Below, piece by piece: positions 56,016 through 64,000 of a DNA stretch of 64,000 nt. The DNA comes from Dactylonectria macrodidyma (Eukaryota > Ascomycota > Sordariomycetes > Hypocreales > Nectriaceae). The notes under the pieces were generated by a model. The model was not told the DNA's origin. It saw nothing but the letters and a program-made list of their open reading frames with translations, and searched no databases. Location: the NCBI GenBank assembly GCA_020744425.1, contig JAGMUV010000016.1:62001-126000 (forward strand). The letters run 5' to 3'. The first letter of the stretch is position 1. Each line of letters begins with the position of its first letter. The translations under genes were made by a program, and so were the position numbers.

Positions 56016-59000
56016 TCACGATCGCCAGATGACGAAGACTCTTCGTTTCCGTCGTGCTTTCTTGGGCCCCCGGCCCAGTTTGATCGGTTGATTATCGTCA
56101 GGGTGCTCCGGTACGTCCGTATCCGCAGCAGCCGCGTCGACCCAGGCCTGTAATCGCTTCGGTGGCCCAGGGGCCTCCGAATATTCCTCATGGAACTCCT
56201 TCAGTCGCATCGGTGCGTTCTTGAAGTTTTCGGCAGGGTACCATTCATCGTCGGGGTCGTGTCCGACCCAGTCTACCCTATACTGGAGCTGTTTGTCGCG
56301 CTTATTGTACCGCGACTCCTTGACCTTGTGAACCTCGTACTCTTTGGCGCCGTTGATGACTTCAGGTGGTGGTGGGTCCTCATCCTGCCCTGGCATAGGA
56401 TTGTCGGGATAACGCCGCAACCGATCCGCGTGTAGAGTTGGGTTTATGTGCCACGAGGAGGGTAAGTCCAGGCGGTATGAATGCCCGACTTGTTCCACAA
56501 TAGTCCATGGCCCTCTCTTCCTCCAGTCTAACGCCTGGCTGGGTCTTGTACTCGTAAGTCCGCGCATGTCGACCCAGACTTTGTCCCCAACCGTAAAATC
56601 CGGTTCCCGGCGCTTCTTGTTAGCTTGGCGGATCTGCCGTTCTTGCGCCTGGTGGAGATTCTGCCTAGCAACTTTGATGGAGTCCGCAATCCGCTTGGCA
56701 TACTGCTGGGCATCCTCCCTCGACAAACGTTCAGCTTTTGTTTTGCAGCCCTCAAGGTCGGTTCTCTTATCCCAGTCGAGTTGGGATCGGGGCAAGTGGC
56801 CGAGTAATAGTCTCACCGGTTCCATACCCAGTGACTCGTGGTAGAGATTCATCTGCGCATAGTCCATCGACGGTAGTAGTTCACTCCAGTCGTCTTGGTA
56901 ATGGTTGATAAACGGTCGTAGTCGGTGGTTCAAGTACTGGTTGTAGATCTCAGTGTTCCCGTCTGTCTGGGGGTGCTCTGCTGTGCTCAGTTTCTGCTTC
57001 ACCCCGATAAGCTTGCATAGCTCATCCATGAAGGCGGCGATAAACTGTGGTCCTCGGTCTGACGTCACCGTCTCCGGCACCCCAAAAACACGGTAGACGT
57101 GGTGGTAGTACATATACGCTACGTCCTTCGCTGTCACCGTCCGGTAGCAAGGTATGGAAAAAGCGATCTTGCTGAGCCGATCAATAACTACCCACACGCA
57201 GTCGTATCCGTTCTTGTCCTTAGGCATGTAATGGAAGTCTGTTGTCACATGCTGCCATATCCGGTGTGGGACTTCCAATGGGTGTAGCAATCCGGGGGTC
57301 TTGTCTCTATTGGCGTGAGCTCTTCCACACGGCTTACAATTTGCCCGGAACCGATCGACGTCGGCCGATAAGCCCGGCCACCAGAACCTCTCAGCAACCA
57401 ATCTGACGGTTTTGTTGCGTCCCGGGTGGGCTACATTGAGCTTGCAGTGGTTCTCCTTGATGACCAGCGTTCGGAGAACACCTTCGTCCGGAACAAAAAT
57501 GCGCTGGTTCCGGCAAACCACACCTTCGTTCATCGTCCAACCATCGGCCTTCTTCTCTGCGTTCTCTCGGTAGGGCAGTGATTGGGGAGAGGCCCTATTA
57601 GCTCGGAGGACGGCGTCAAGCAGCTTCCATCCTTCCGGCGCTCGGATAGCCTCTCTTCCAGAGCTGACCGAGGACTCAACAGCTTCCGCCCCGATCAATG
57701 CCACCTCTGGCCCTCCCCCGGAACCGGGTTCGGTGCAGGGGCCGGCCATGACCTCATAGTCAATGGAACTAATCACCAGGTCCCGACTCAGCAGTACCCT
57801 GTTCCACGCGGCTTCTCGTCGCGCCTTCTGCGTAGCCAATTCGGACGACTTCCGAGACAGAGCATCCGCTACAACGTTCTCTCGCCCCGGACGGTAGGTG
57901 ATCTTGAAGTCATAAGGCGCCAGGTCGTCCGCCCACCGCGCTTGCCTGCCATTAAGGCGTTGTTTCGTCGAGAAGTACTCAAGGGCTTTGTGGTCAGTAA
58001 TAACCAAGAATTGCCGTTGGAGCCCCAAGAGCTCGGCGTTCCATTCCTTCAAGGCCAATACCACCGCGAGCATCTCCTGGTCGTGAATTGGGTAACGCAT
58101 CTCCGCGTCGTTCATCGTCTTGGAGAAGAAAGCTACGGGATGCCAGTCTCCGTCATCGCCCTTCTGGGTTAGTACTGCAGCCACCACACCTCCTGACGCG
58201 TCGGTCTCGACAATCGTATCACGGAGAGGGTCGTACCAGGCCCGGCACGGAGCCGACGAAATCGCCAACTTCATAGCCTTCATTGCGGTCGTCTCCTCTT
58301 CAGTCCACCTCCATGGGATCCCCTTCTTCGTCAACAGTGTAAGCGGTCGCGCTATCCGACTGTAAAACTCGACGAACTTCCGGTAGAAGTTGCAAAACCC
58401 AAGGAAGGCCTGTACTCCCCGTACGTTTGTTGGTTCTTCCCAGTCTATAATGGCCTTCATCTTTTTCGGGTCCATCCGGATCCCGTTTGTCGTAATTATA
58501 AAGCCCAGGAACTCCGTCTCTGTAACATAGAATTCTGACTTGTCGATGTCTGCCTGCAACCCTGCTGCGACCAGTCGTTCCAAGACTGCATTAACGTGCG
58601 CTTCGTGGTCCTTGACGTTTTCTGAGTAAATGAGAATGTCGTCGATGTATGCCGTGCAGCAGACGTCTAGGAGATCCATCAGGACGTGGTTGATGTAAGC
58701 TTGGAAGTGCGAAGGGCCGTTGGTCAGACCAAACGGTACCACCTTATACTTATAGGTACCATACCGAGTCTTGAAGGCTGTGAGATCCTCGGAATCTGGG
58801 GACATCCGCATCCGATAGAAGGCCTGTCGGATGTCGAGTTTCGTAAATACTTTTGCCTTTGCCAGCCTCGACTGGGTTTCTTCTATCAGGGGTGGTGCAC
58901 AATGTTCCTTCGCCGTCAACTCATTAAGCTTCCTGTAGTCCACACAGAAGCGCCATCCGCCGTTCTTCTTTTTTGCAAACAGGACTGGTGATGCGTATGG

Positions 59001-60179
59001 CGCGTTAGCTGCTGGTACGATAAATCCTTTCTGCAGGTGCTCCTCGATATAGTTCCTCATCACCTCCAGCTGTTCGAGGCTCAACTTGTACATTGGCGGG
59101 ACCTTCCGACTGTCGGGGATTGGCTCTTTCAATTCCAGCTTCATGTCAACGCCTGGCCGGTGGGGTGGCAAGGCGTCAGACTCGGCCTTGGAGAAGGCAT
59201 GTCGCAGGTGTAAGTGCTGTCGAGGCAACTTCGACTCTACCTTCTCCCTCAATTCGGGCGTATCTTTACGAAGGTTCTCCCCTCCGGCTTCTCTCCGTTC
59301 TAGTCGTTCTTCGATAATCTTGTCGATCTCCTGGAGGGTGACTTCACCGATCCATTCGGTGTCCTCCTGCTTGACCACCCTCTCCTGCCACCTGCTGGCA
59401 CTAACGATACTGATTTCGATTGTGACTCCCTCAGTATCAATCATTGGTCGCCGTGGCAGGTCGGCTTGGATCATCGCTAGCTCGGTATTGAAGTCCCTCA
59501 TCGGGAGAGAGGGCGCCGTATCCCTCAATGCCCTGTCCATCTTAGCCATGTTCTCTTTGGCGTCATCCGACCATTGCCTCCTTGGCGGGCGATCTCCCCT
59601 CCTAAGGATCCGATCCTCGCGGGCCTTCTTTCGTTCTGCGCTCAGTTGGTTGCGTCGTTCCATGTCGGCCTGGTCCGCTGGCCTTGAACAGCGAGGGCCC
59701 TTTAACGAAGACATCGGTATCACAATATCGCTACTAGGGTAATCCTTCGGCCTGTCGTCAGGCCATCGTAGGCGGCGATGTTTGGCAGAGATTTCCACGT
59801 CGTGCTTCTCGAACCACTTCCTCCCAATGATCAGGTCCTGATGCATCCCGAGTTCCAACATCGGACAATTTGGCTGTCGTCTGCCATCTATATCCAGCGT
59901 TGCCACCGTGATGTGGGTAATCCGTTGTCGTCCGCCCTTGTATCCCTTGACGGCGAGTCCCCGCCCCGGGATTAGGATTCGACGGCTCTGCAGTTGTTGG
60001 TGCATCCTTAGGGCTAGATCCTTATTCACAAAGACATAACCATCCGCTCCGGTATCACATAGACCTTTAACTTTAATTGCCAACCCTGAACTTGCTATCG
60101 TACAGGGACGGTAGAGCTTTTCCCCGCCGAGTAGTTCATCCATGTTGATCGAGCCCTCGTCAAAGATCAGTGACTGCAA
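56016..60179 (-). CDS. pol: Chromovirus Pol polyprotein
   Basis: 1,387 residues from the first listed codon (TTG); the first ATG is at 60143 and the frame is open back to about 60236. Aspartic protease GLCDTGAD (about residue 42). RT with FCVDYRKLNELT and YIDD (codons at 58649-58638). RNase H with the IVETDAS motif. Integrase with an HHCC zinc region (HPGRNKTV...CKPC) and DDE core (TTDFHY, TSDRGPQF, TDGNTEIYNQ). C-terminal chromodomain (YEVHKVKESRYNK...DEWYPAENF). Pol lies in the -1 frame relative to gag and overlaps its end by about 30 nt, so expression needs a -1 shift or internal initiation. The chromodomain in such elements directs integration toward marked heterochromatin. Confidence 0.94.
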   Translation of the reverse strand: MQSLIFDEGSINMDELLGGEKLYRPCTIASSGLAIKVKGLCDTGADGYVFVNKDLALRMHQQLQSRRILIPGRGLAVKGYKGGRQRITHITVATLDIDGRRQPNCPMLELGMHQDLIIGRKWFEKHDVEISAKHRRLRWPDDRPKDYPSSDIVIPMSSLKGPRCSRPADQADMERRNQLSAERKKAREDRILRRGDRPPRRQWSDDAKENMAKMDRALRDTAPSLPMRDFNTELAMIQADLPRRPMIDTEGVTIEISIVSASRWQERVVKQEDTEWIGEVTLQEIDKIIEERLERREAGGENLRKDTPELREKVESKLPRQHLHLRHAFSKAESDALPPHRPGVDMKLELKEPIPDSRKVPPMYKLSLEQLEVMRNYIEEHLQKGFIVPAANAPYASPVLFAKKKNGGWRFCVDYRKLNELTAKEHCAPPLIEETQSRLAKAKVFTKLDIRQAFYRMRMSPDSEDLTAFKTRYGTYKYKVVPFGLTNGPSHFQAYINHVLMDLLDVCCTAYIDDILIYSENVKDHEAHVNAVLERLVAAGLQADIDKSEFYVTETEFLGFIITTNGIRMDPKKMKAIIDWEEPTNVRGVQAFLGFCNFYRKFVEFYSRIARPLTLLTKKGIPWRWTEEETTAMKAMKLAISSAPCRAWYDPLRDTIVETDASGGVVAAVLTQKGDDGDWHPVAFFSKTMNDAEMRYPIHDQEMLAVVLALKEWNAELLGLQRQFLVITDHKALEYFSTKQRLNGRQARWADDLAPYDFKITYRPGRENVVADALSRKSSELATQKARREAAWNRVLLSRDLVISSIDYEVMAGPCTEPGSGGGPEVALIGAEAVESSVSSGREAIRAPEGWKLLDAVLRANRASPQSLPYRENAEKKADGWTMNEGVVCRNQRIFVPDEGVLRTLVIKENHCKLNVAHPGRNKTVRLVAERFWWPGLSADVDRFRANCKPCGRAHANRDKTPGLLHPLEVPHRIWQHVTTDFHYMPKDKNGYDCVWVVIDRLSKIAFSIPCYRTVTAKDVAYMYYHHVYRVFGVPETVTSDRGPQFIAAFMDELCKLIGVKQKLSTAEHPQTDGNTEIYNQYLNHRLRPFINHYQDDWSELLPSMDYAQMNLYHESLGMEPVRLLLGHLPRSQLDWDKRTDLEGCKTKAERLSREDAQQYAKRIADSIKVARQNLHQAQERQIRQANKKRREPDFTVGDKVWVDMRGLTSTRPSQALDWRKRGPWTIVEQVGHSYRLDLPSSWHINPTLHADRLRRYPDNPMPGQDEDPPPPEVINGAKEYEVHKVKESRYNKRDKQLQYRVDWVGHDPDDEWYPAENFKNAPMRLKEFHEEYSEAPGPPKRLQAWVDAAAADTDVPEHPDDNQPIKLGRGPKKARRKRRVFVIWRS

Positions 60180-60205
60180 TTCAGGTCCTAGAGAGGAGAC
60201 TTCCC

Positions 60206-61699
60206 CTAGGACTCGTCTTTTTCCGACTCGGAGGACGACTCATCTGATTCATCAGGGATCGCAATAGTAATCGTCCGCCCTGCCTTCTTAGCCTTGGCAC
60301 GAACTTCGTTCACTTCGCCCCCCTCCGGACACTCCTGGTGGGTATGGCCGACTTTCTTGCACTTGAAGCACTTCCCTTCTTCGGCTAGCTTGCGGACCTC
60401 TGGGTCCTTAAAAGTCCATTTGCCATCAATCTTAGTCTTCGAGTACTTGGGTGTTGAAGTTGCCGACTTCTTAGTGTCCTTCTTCCCAGTAGCAGCACTA
60501 TCGCTCTTGCTGGTCTGTAACTTGCTGGTCCTCTTGCTGTCTTTCTTCGTTAAGGTCTTCGCATAGGCCTCTTCCACTACCGCGATGTCGCCAAGCGCTG
60601 CCGCAAAGGTGTCGAAGCTTACCTCTTCGGCAAAGCGCTGCGTGGCCACAGTACGTTTCATCTCCACTGGCACTTTGTCATAGAGCTCTTCCTTCCAATC
60701 CCTTTTGGGGATCTTAGCGTCGTTCGCTGTAGCCAAGAACTTGACGTAGAAGCTACGCCAGCTACCATTGGTATAGTATCTCAAGGCCTTGAACTCCTCT
60801 CGCGCCTTGATCTTCTTGTTCTTGTCCCGGAAGAGGGTCGTCAGGGCCTGAAAGACATCTTCAACGGTCTCGAAGGCGTCTTCCTCTGCGTTCTCGGGCA
60901 TGCGGGGGCGTAAATAGGCAGCCGCGATACCCTTGCAACGACCGAAAATATAATATACCTTGTCCTCCTCTTCAGGGTAGTCTCGTGGGCCGTCGCGTCG
61001 CAGCTTGCGTCTGGCCTTGATAAGCCAGTCTTCGAAGTCCGGTTCCTTGCCATCATCGAGCTCGGGTGGGTCACTCTCCCGCTTCCGGCGCAGCTTGGTC
61101 TCGGCCGTTGTCTCGCTCCCGAGAGGCGTGTCTTCGCGGAGAGGGACAGTATGCTGTGCCGCTTTCAACCGTGCCAGTTCCTTATTGATCCGTGCCACCT
61201 CGGCGTGGGCCATCGCTTCAGCCTCAATTGCCTCATTGTGCTCTTTAATGAGTCGCTCGGTCGTCTCGACGTGCTTGTTGTGCAGCTCGATAAGCTCGTC
61301 TCGCTGCCCTCTGATTGCCAATTGCTCGGCAAAATTGCGAATTATCGAGGCTCGCACCTCAGGGTATTTCTGGACCATCGATTCGATATTGTCGGCATCG
61401 ATCGGGAGGTTCCTGAATCTCCCGTCCTGGTCTTTCACGTAGACTGTGAATCGGCCGTTGTCCGTAATCTCGCAGGTTCGAGCGTTCAAATCTTCTTCGA
61501 TAGAATCCGCTGCGAGTCGCGCGAAAGGTCTGATAGATATCCCTTCGTCGTCTTCTGTATTGGTAGTCCCTTCGCTGTCCTCGTCTACGGACTCAGCGAG
61601 GTACTGCTGGACCTGCTGATAAAAGGCGCTCTCTTGGCGTGCCTTATCGATGCCCTCTTTGTCAGCGCTCCACGCGCCCAACTCAGAGCTCCTGGTCAT
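60206..61699 (-). CDS. gag: Chromovirus Gag protein
   Basis: 497 residues from ATG 61699. An acidic N-terminus and coiled region (about 130-200) lead to a retrotransposon-gag domain (about 220-390), with PDFEDWLIKARRKL and WRSFYVKFLATAN. A basic stretch and one zinc knuckle CFKCKKVGHTHQEC (CX2CX4HX4C) follow, then a serine/glutamate-rich end. It forms the virus-like particle and binds the RNA. It ends at TAG 60206-60208, within a short overlap with pol. Confidence 0.93.
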   Translation of the reverse strand: MTRSSELGAWSADKEGIDKARQESAFYQQVQQYLAESVDEDSEGTTNTEDDEGISIRPFARLAADSIEEDLNARTCEITDNGRFTVYVKDQDGRFRNLPIDADNIESMVQKYPEVRASIIRNFAEQLAIRGQRDELIELHNKHVETTERLIKEHNEAIEAEAMAHAEVARINKELARLKAAQHTVPLREDTPLGSETTAETKLRRKRESDPPELDDGKEPDFEDWLIKARRKLRRDGPRDYPEEEDKVYYIFGRCKGIAAAYLRPRMPENAEEDAFETVEDVFQALTTLFRDKNKKIKAREEFKALRYYTNGSWRSFYVKFLATANDAKIPKRDWKEELYDKVPVEMKRTVATQRFAEEVSFDTFAAALGDIAVVEEAYAKTLTKKDSKRTSKLQTSKSDSAATGKKDTKKSATSTPKYSKTKIDGKWTFKDPEVRKLAEEGKCFKCKKVGHTHQECPEGGEVNEVRAKAKKAGRTITIAIPDESDESSSESEKDES

Positions 61700-61853
61700 G
61701 TCGACTGCTGATTGGTTCCAGTCAACGGTGGTTTGCTGTTCGTACCTGCGTCTCGCTGCAGGTAGGAGGATCTATAGTCGGATCCGACGCGACGATTAAC
61801 CTCGCACTAACGCGCGTCAGAGTTAATCAAGATGTAGGTGGAAAGAATAAAGG

Positions 61854-61863
61854 ATCGTAGTAT
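61854..61863 (-). other. Primer-binding site, self-priming type
   Basis: Two bases inside the 5' LTR the coding strand reads ATACTACGAT. It does not resemble the usual tRNA-complementary TGG start, but it is an exact 10-nt complement of ATCGTAGTAT inside the LTR (61919-61928). In Tf1-type elements the first bases of the RNA fold back to this place and prime reverse transcription, so transcription would be predicted to start at that LTR site. Confidence 0.65.
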
Positions 61864-61865
61864 AA

Positions 61866-62060
61866 TGTCACGGGCCAGATGAGATCAACTCAAGAGGTAA
61901 TGCCACTGTATTGCGAGAATACTACGATGAAGAGGAAAGAGAGAAAGCGGGCAGGCGCGTGGACGCGTAGACGCGTTGATAGTCCCTGTGACCTGCCCCG
62001 TGCGTCCTAGTTACGTATCGACCCCACCCTGGGTCCAGCACTCCAGACGCTCCCGTCACA
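61866..62060 (-). repeat. 5' LTR of the chromovirus
   Basis: It is identical to the 3' LTR at 55765-55959 over 195 bp. It should contain the promoter; the predicted RNA start lies near 61928 on the minus strand. Confidence 0.95.
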
Positions 62061-62213
62061 ATGCTATAGAACTTCAAAAATGCGTATATCGCTATACGTA
62101 TCTGAAAATGAGTGCAAGGAAGAAAAAAAAAAACACATGGTAGGAGCTGCTGATGTTTTTAGAATGGGCTGTATGACTAATTAAGCGGGGTATTACGGAA
62201 GGCCATAGGGGGC

Positions 62214-62387
62214 TGTTACGAGCTTTTGTCGTGTGTGGCACCTGATTGGGTGTGTGTATGTTCTTGATTGTGTCAAGTCCCCGCTCTGAGTCCCTGTACA
62301 CCCTTTATGCTAAAATAGCTAGAAGGATATTGCTATAGCAGGCACACGCCATATACACGCCCTGCTACCCAAATACACATCGTGACA
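62214..62387 (-). repeat. Putative copia LTR (3' LTR of the element at 62423)
   Basis: Plus-strand ends TGTTACGA and TCGTGACA form the expected near-inverted TG...CA termini. A polypurine-like TAAGGGGGTG on the coding strand abuts the inner end (62388-62397). The partner LTR is outside the window, so the boundary rests on these signals alone. 62066-62213 between it and the chromovirus holds nothing recognised. Confidence 0.6.
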
Positions 62388-62422
62388 CACCCCCTTAGCC
62401 GAGGCCATTTCCAAGGACTTGG

Positions 62423-64000
62423 CTACCCTATAAGTTGTCTTTTGGGTCTCTGCCCTCCTTGATATCCGAGTCTTGCCTCCTTATCAGGGCTATTGCCTTC
62501 CTTCTGGCTGCGTGTTTTCGCAATCTGGTCCTTCATAGCTTCCATTCGCTGTTCCAGGGCAATCTGGTCTGAAATGTCCTCCATTTGAAGCATCTTTATG
62601 AATGTTGCATGCCGTTGCTTGGGCAGGGCCTTTGTCATCCCGTCTGCAATCATCTTCGATGTTGGGACCCAGCCGAACTCGACTCTCTTCTCCCTGTATT
62701 CTTGTCGTAACCAGTGTCGATGAATATCCACATGCCGAAGCTTTGTAGTCAACTTGGCTGATTCCTCAGTCATGAGCCTGATTGTCTGGGCATTATCGCA
62801 TTCAATATGCAATGGTCCGTCAATCTGAACTTCCAGCTCCTTAAGAATCCTGCTTGCGAAGATAGCTTCCTTAGCTGTCTGAGACAAAGCTAGCAATTCA
62901 GCTTCAGTGCTTGACGTAGTGACTGTGGACTGTTTTGTTGCTTTCCAGGCAATTGGTCCTCCAAACAGCATCATCACATAGCCTTGCGAGCTCTTCCTGT
63001 CTATTGTATTGTCTGCATAGGAAGCGTCGCTTGCACATAGGAAGCTCTTGAGGAATCTTGTTCCTCCCAGCCTGATTCCCAGTGAACGTGTTCCATATAA
63101 ATACTGCAAGACTCGGTCTGCGGCCTTATGATGTGTCTGGTCTGGATTCTGATTGAACCTAGCTAGCCTTGCGGCTGCGAATGCAACATCGGGTCGTGTT
63201 GAGATTGATGCGAACAATATCGATCCGACTTTCTTCAAATATTTCTCGATCGAACGCCAGTCGGCTTGGCAGGTTGCTGGTAACAATTCTTCCTCTGTCA
63301 TCGGAGTCTCGGGAACCTTGGTCTCTAGATCGATATCATACTGGTAAGCAATCTTATCGATATATGCATCTTGAGTCAGCCAGATAGATCGCTTAGCTCT
63401 GTTTCGTATGATGTGAATTCCAAGAAACCACTTCGGTTCTCCCAGCACGGTCATGTTATAGGTCTGCTGTAGGCCTTCCATAGCCTTCTTTGCCCTGTCT
63501 GCCTTCTCCTTCTGGTATGCCCAGATAAGATCGTCAACAAAGAAGAAGACAATCACTCCATCTTTAAGCATCACACAGGGTTCGTCGGGAACAGTCCTGA
63601 AACCGAGGTCTCGGAGGGTTCGTGTCAGATCTTGTTGCCATAAGAACGGAGACCTTCGTAGTCCGTAAAGCGCCTTCTGGAGCTTTAGAACTCTGCCGTA
63701 TTTTTGTAATCCCGGTGGCATTCTCATGAATACCAGCTCATCTAGCTCGCAGTGTACGAAAGCATTTATAGCATCCATCTGCACGAGCTCCAGATCGTAT
63801 TCTGCCGCTATTGCCATAAGCGCCCTAAAAGACATGCTTGCAAGCGTTGTCGCTCGAGTCGGCAGATCTCCCCTAGCCTGTTGATTGCCGCAGACAACAA
63901 GACGGGCTTTGCACTTAACCAGGTATCCATGCTTGTCTGTTTTGTAGGTAAATACCCACATACAGCTTAGCACCTGTTGTCCTTTTGCCTGACGCCATGG
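62423..64000 (-). CDS. Ty1/copia Pol, C-terminal part (RT and RNase H), runs off the window
   Basis: The frame is open to the last base of the window (PWRQAKGQQV precedes LSCMWVFTYKTD), so gag, protease and integrase lie beyond 64000. RT features: KARLVVCGNQQ, DAINAFVH, KALYGLRRSP and the VDD active site in FFFVDDLIWAY. RNase H: CASDASYADN, RKSSQGYV, TSSTEAELLALS and HVDIHRHWLR. A 60-residue tail follows the usual KALPKQRH end. The frame is intact here; whether the element is complete cannot be judged. Confidence 0.9.
   Translation of the reverse strand, partial: PWRQAKGQQVLSCMWVFTYKTDKHGYLVKCKARLVVCGNQQARGDLPTRATTLASMSFRALMAIAAEYDLELVQMDAINAFVHCELDELVFMRMPPGLQKYGRVLKLQKALYGLRRSPFLWQQDLTRTLRDLGFRTVPDEPCVMLKDGVIVFFFVDDLIWAYQKEKADRAKKAMEGLQQTYNMTVLGEPKWFLGIHIIRNRAKRSIWLTQDAYIDKIAYQYDIDLETKVPETPMTEEELLPATCQADWRSIEKYLKKVGSILFASISTRPDVAFAAARLARFNQNPDQTHHKAADRVLQYLYGTRSLGIRLGGTRFLKSFLCASDASYADNTIDRKSSQGYVMMLFGGPIAWKATKQSTVTTSSTEAELLALSQTAKEAIFASRILKELEVQIDGPLHIECDNAQTIRLMTEESAKLTTKLRHVDIHRHWLRQEYREKRVEFGWVPTSKMIADGMTKALPKQRHATFIKMLQMEDISDQIALEQRMEAMKDQIAKTRSQKEGNSPDKEARLGYQGGQRPKRQLIG

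Larger units (their letters stand above)
55765..62060 (-). mobile_element. Complete Ty3/gypsy chromovirus (6,296 bp)
   Basis: Two 195-bp LTRs, identical base for base, flank gag and pol on the minus strand, and ATGCT is duplicated at 55760-55764 and 62061-62065. Both genes have open frames, and primer-binding and polypurine sites are visible. Identical LTRs mean a very recent insertion. Pol order (protease, RT, RNase H, integrase, chromodomain) and the self-priming site place it with the Tf1/sushi-like chromoviruses. Confidence 0.95.

Noticed and set aside
1..64000. CRISPR arrays, prokaryotic operons, rRNA genes, Starship-type DUF3435 recombinase
   Set aside because: None seen. Gene structure is eukaryotic, repeats are transposon-derived, and no tyrosine-recombinase captain gene is present.

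Overview
The window reads as a transposon-rich stretch of a filamentous ascomycete (Pezizomycotina) genome. The signs are short introns (44-158 bp) with CTAAC-like branch points, PTH11-like 7-TM receptors, a HET-domain gene, a DUF6601 remnant, HP1, Fot1/pogo and piggyBac transposases, fungal-type Helitron Rep/Hel proteins, and chromovirus and copia retroelements. I cannot name the species. Gene models with introns were built by hand from splice signals, reading phase and comparison of paralogous copies inside the window.

Layout. 0-7.4 kb holds two host membrane-protein genes: a rhodopsin-like 7-TM domain fused in one exon to a 12-TM MFS transporter (minus), and a six-exon PTH11-like protein (plus). 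7.4-12.7 kb is a nest of debris: a LINE 3' end, a putative MULE tail, tandem palindromic repeats, and two inverted, internally deleted copies (A and B) of a PIF1-helicase element sharing both termini, including a 3' hairpin. 13.1-13.9 kb is a MYND-finger gene with an in-frame stop. 13.9-16.4 kb is a piggyBac element with perfect 39-bp TIRs. 16.7-22.9 kb is a decayed Helitron Rep/Hel and 25.2-31.7 kb an apparently intact one from another family. 32.5-34.8 kb is a pogo transposase. 35.9-38.6 kb is a truncated pogo gene joined to a hAT transposase. 38.9-40.0 kb is an intact HP1 gene. 42.3-43.8 kb is a broken HNH gene. 44.0-53.6 kb holds two identical 1,859-bp pogo elements in inverted orientation; between them lie a HET gene, a DUF6601 remnant, a MITE and a second piggyBac gene. 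53.6-54.6 kb is a frameshifted integrase-core transposase. 55.8-62.1 kb is a complete chromovirus with identical 195-bp LTRs and a 5-bp target duplication. 62.2-64.0 kb is the 3' part of a copia element running off the window.

How it fits together. The host genes are islands in a graveyard with two age classes. Old copies (both helicase-element copies, Helitron 1, hAT, pogo fragment) and several host genes carry stops explicable by C-to-T or G-to-A changes. Very young insertions (the pogo pair, the chromovirus) show no decay. HP1, which reads H3K9 methylation and would be expected to silence such regions, is itself encoded here. The most unusual single gene is the receptor-transporter fusion. 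The most informative mobile features are the two-copy helicase element with defined ends, the inferred self-priming site of the chromovirus, and a 13-bp loop inversion between two dispersed repeat copies.
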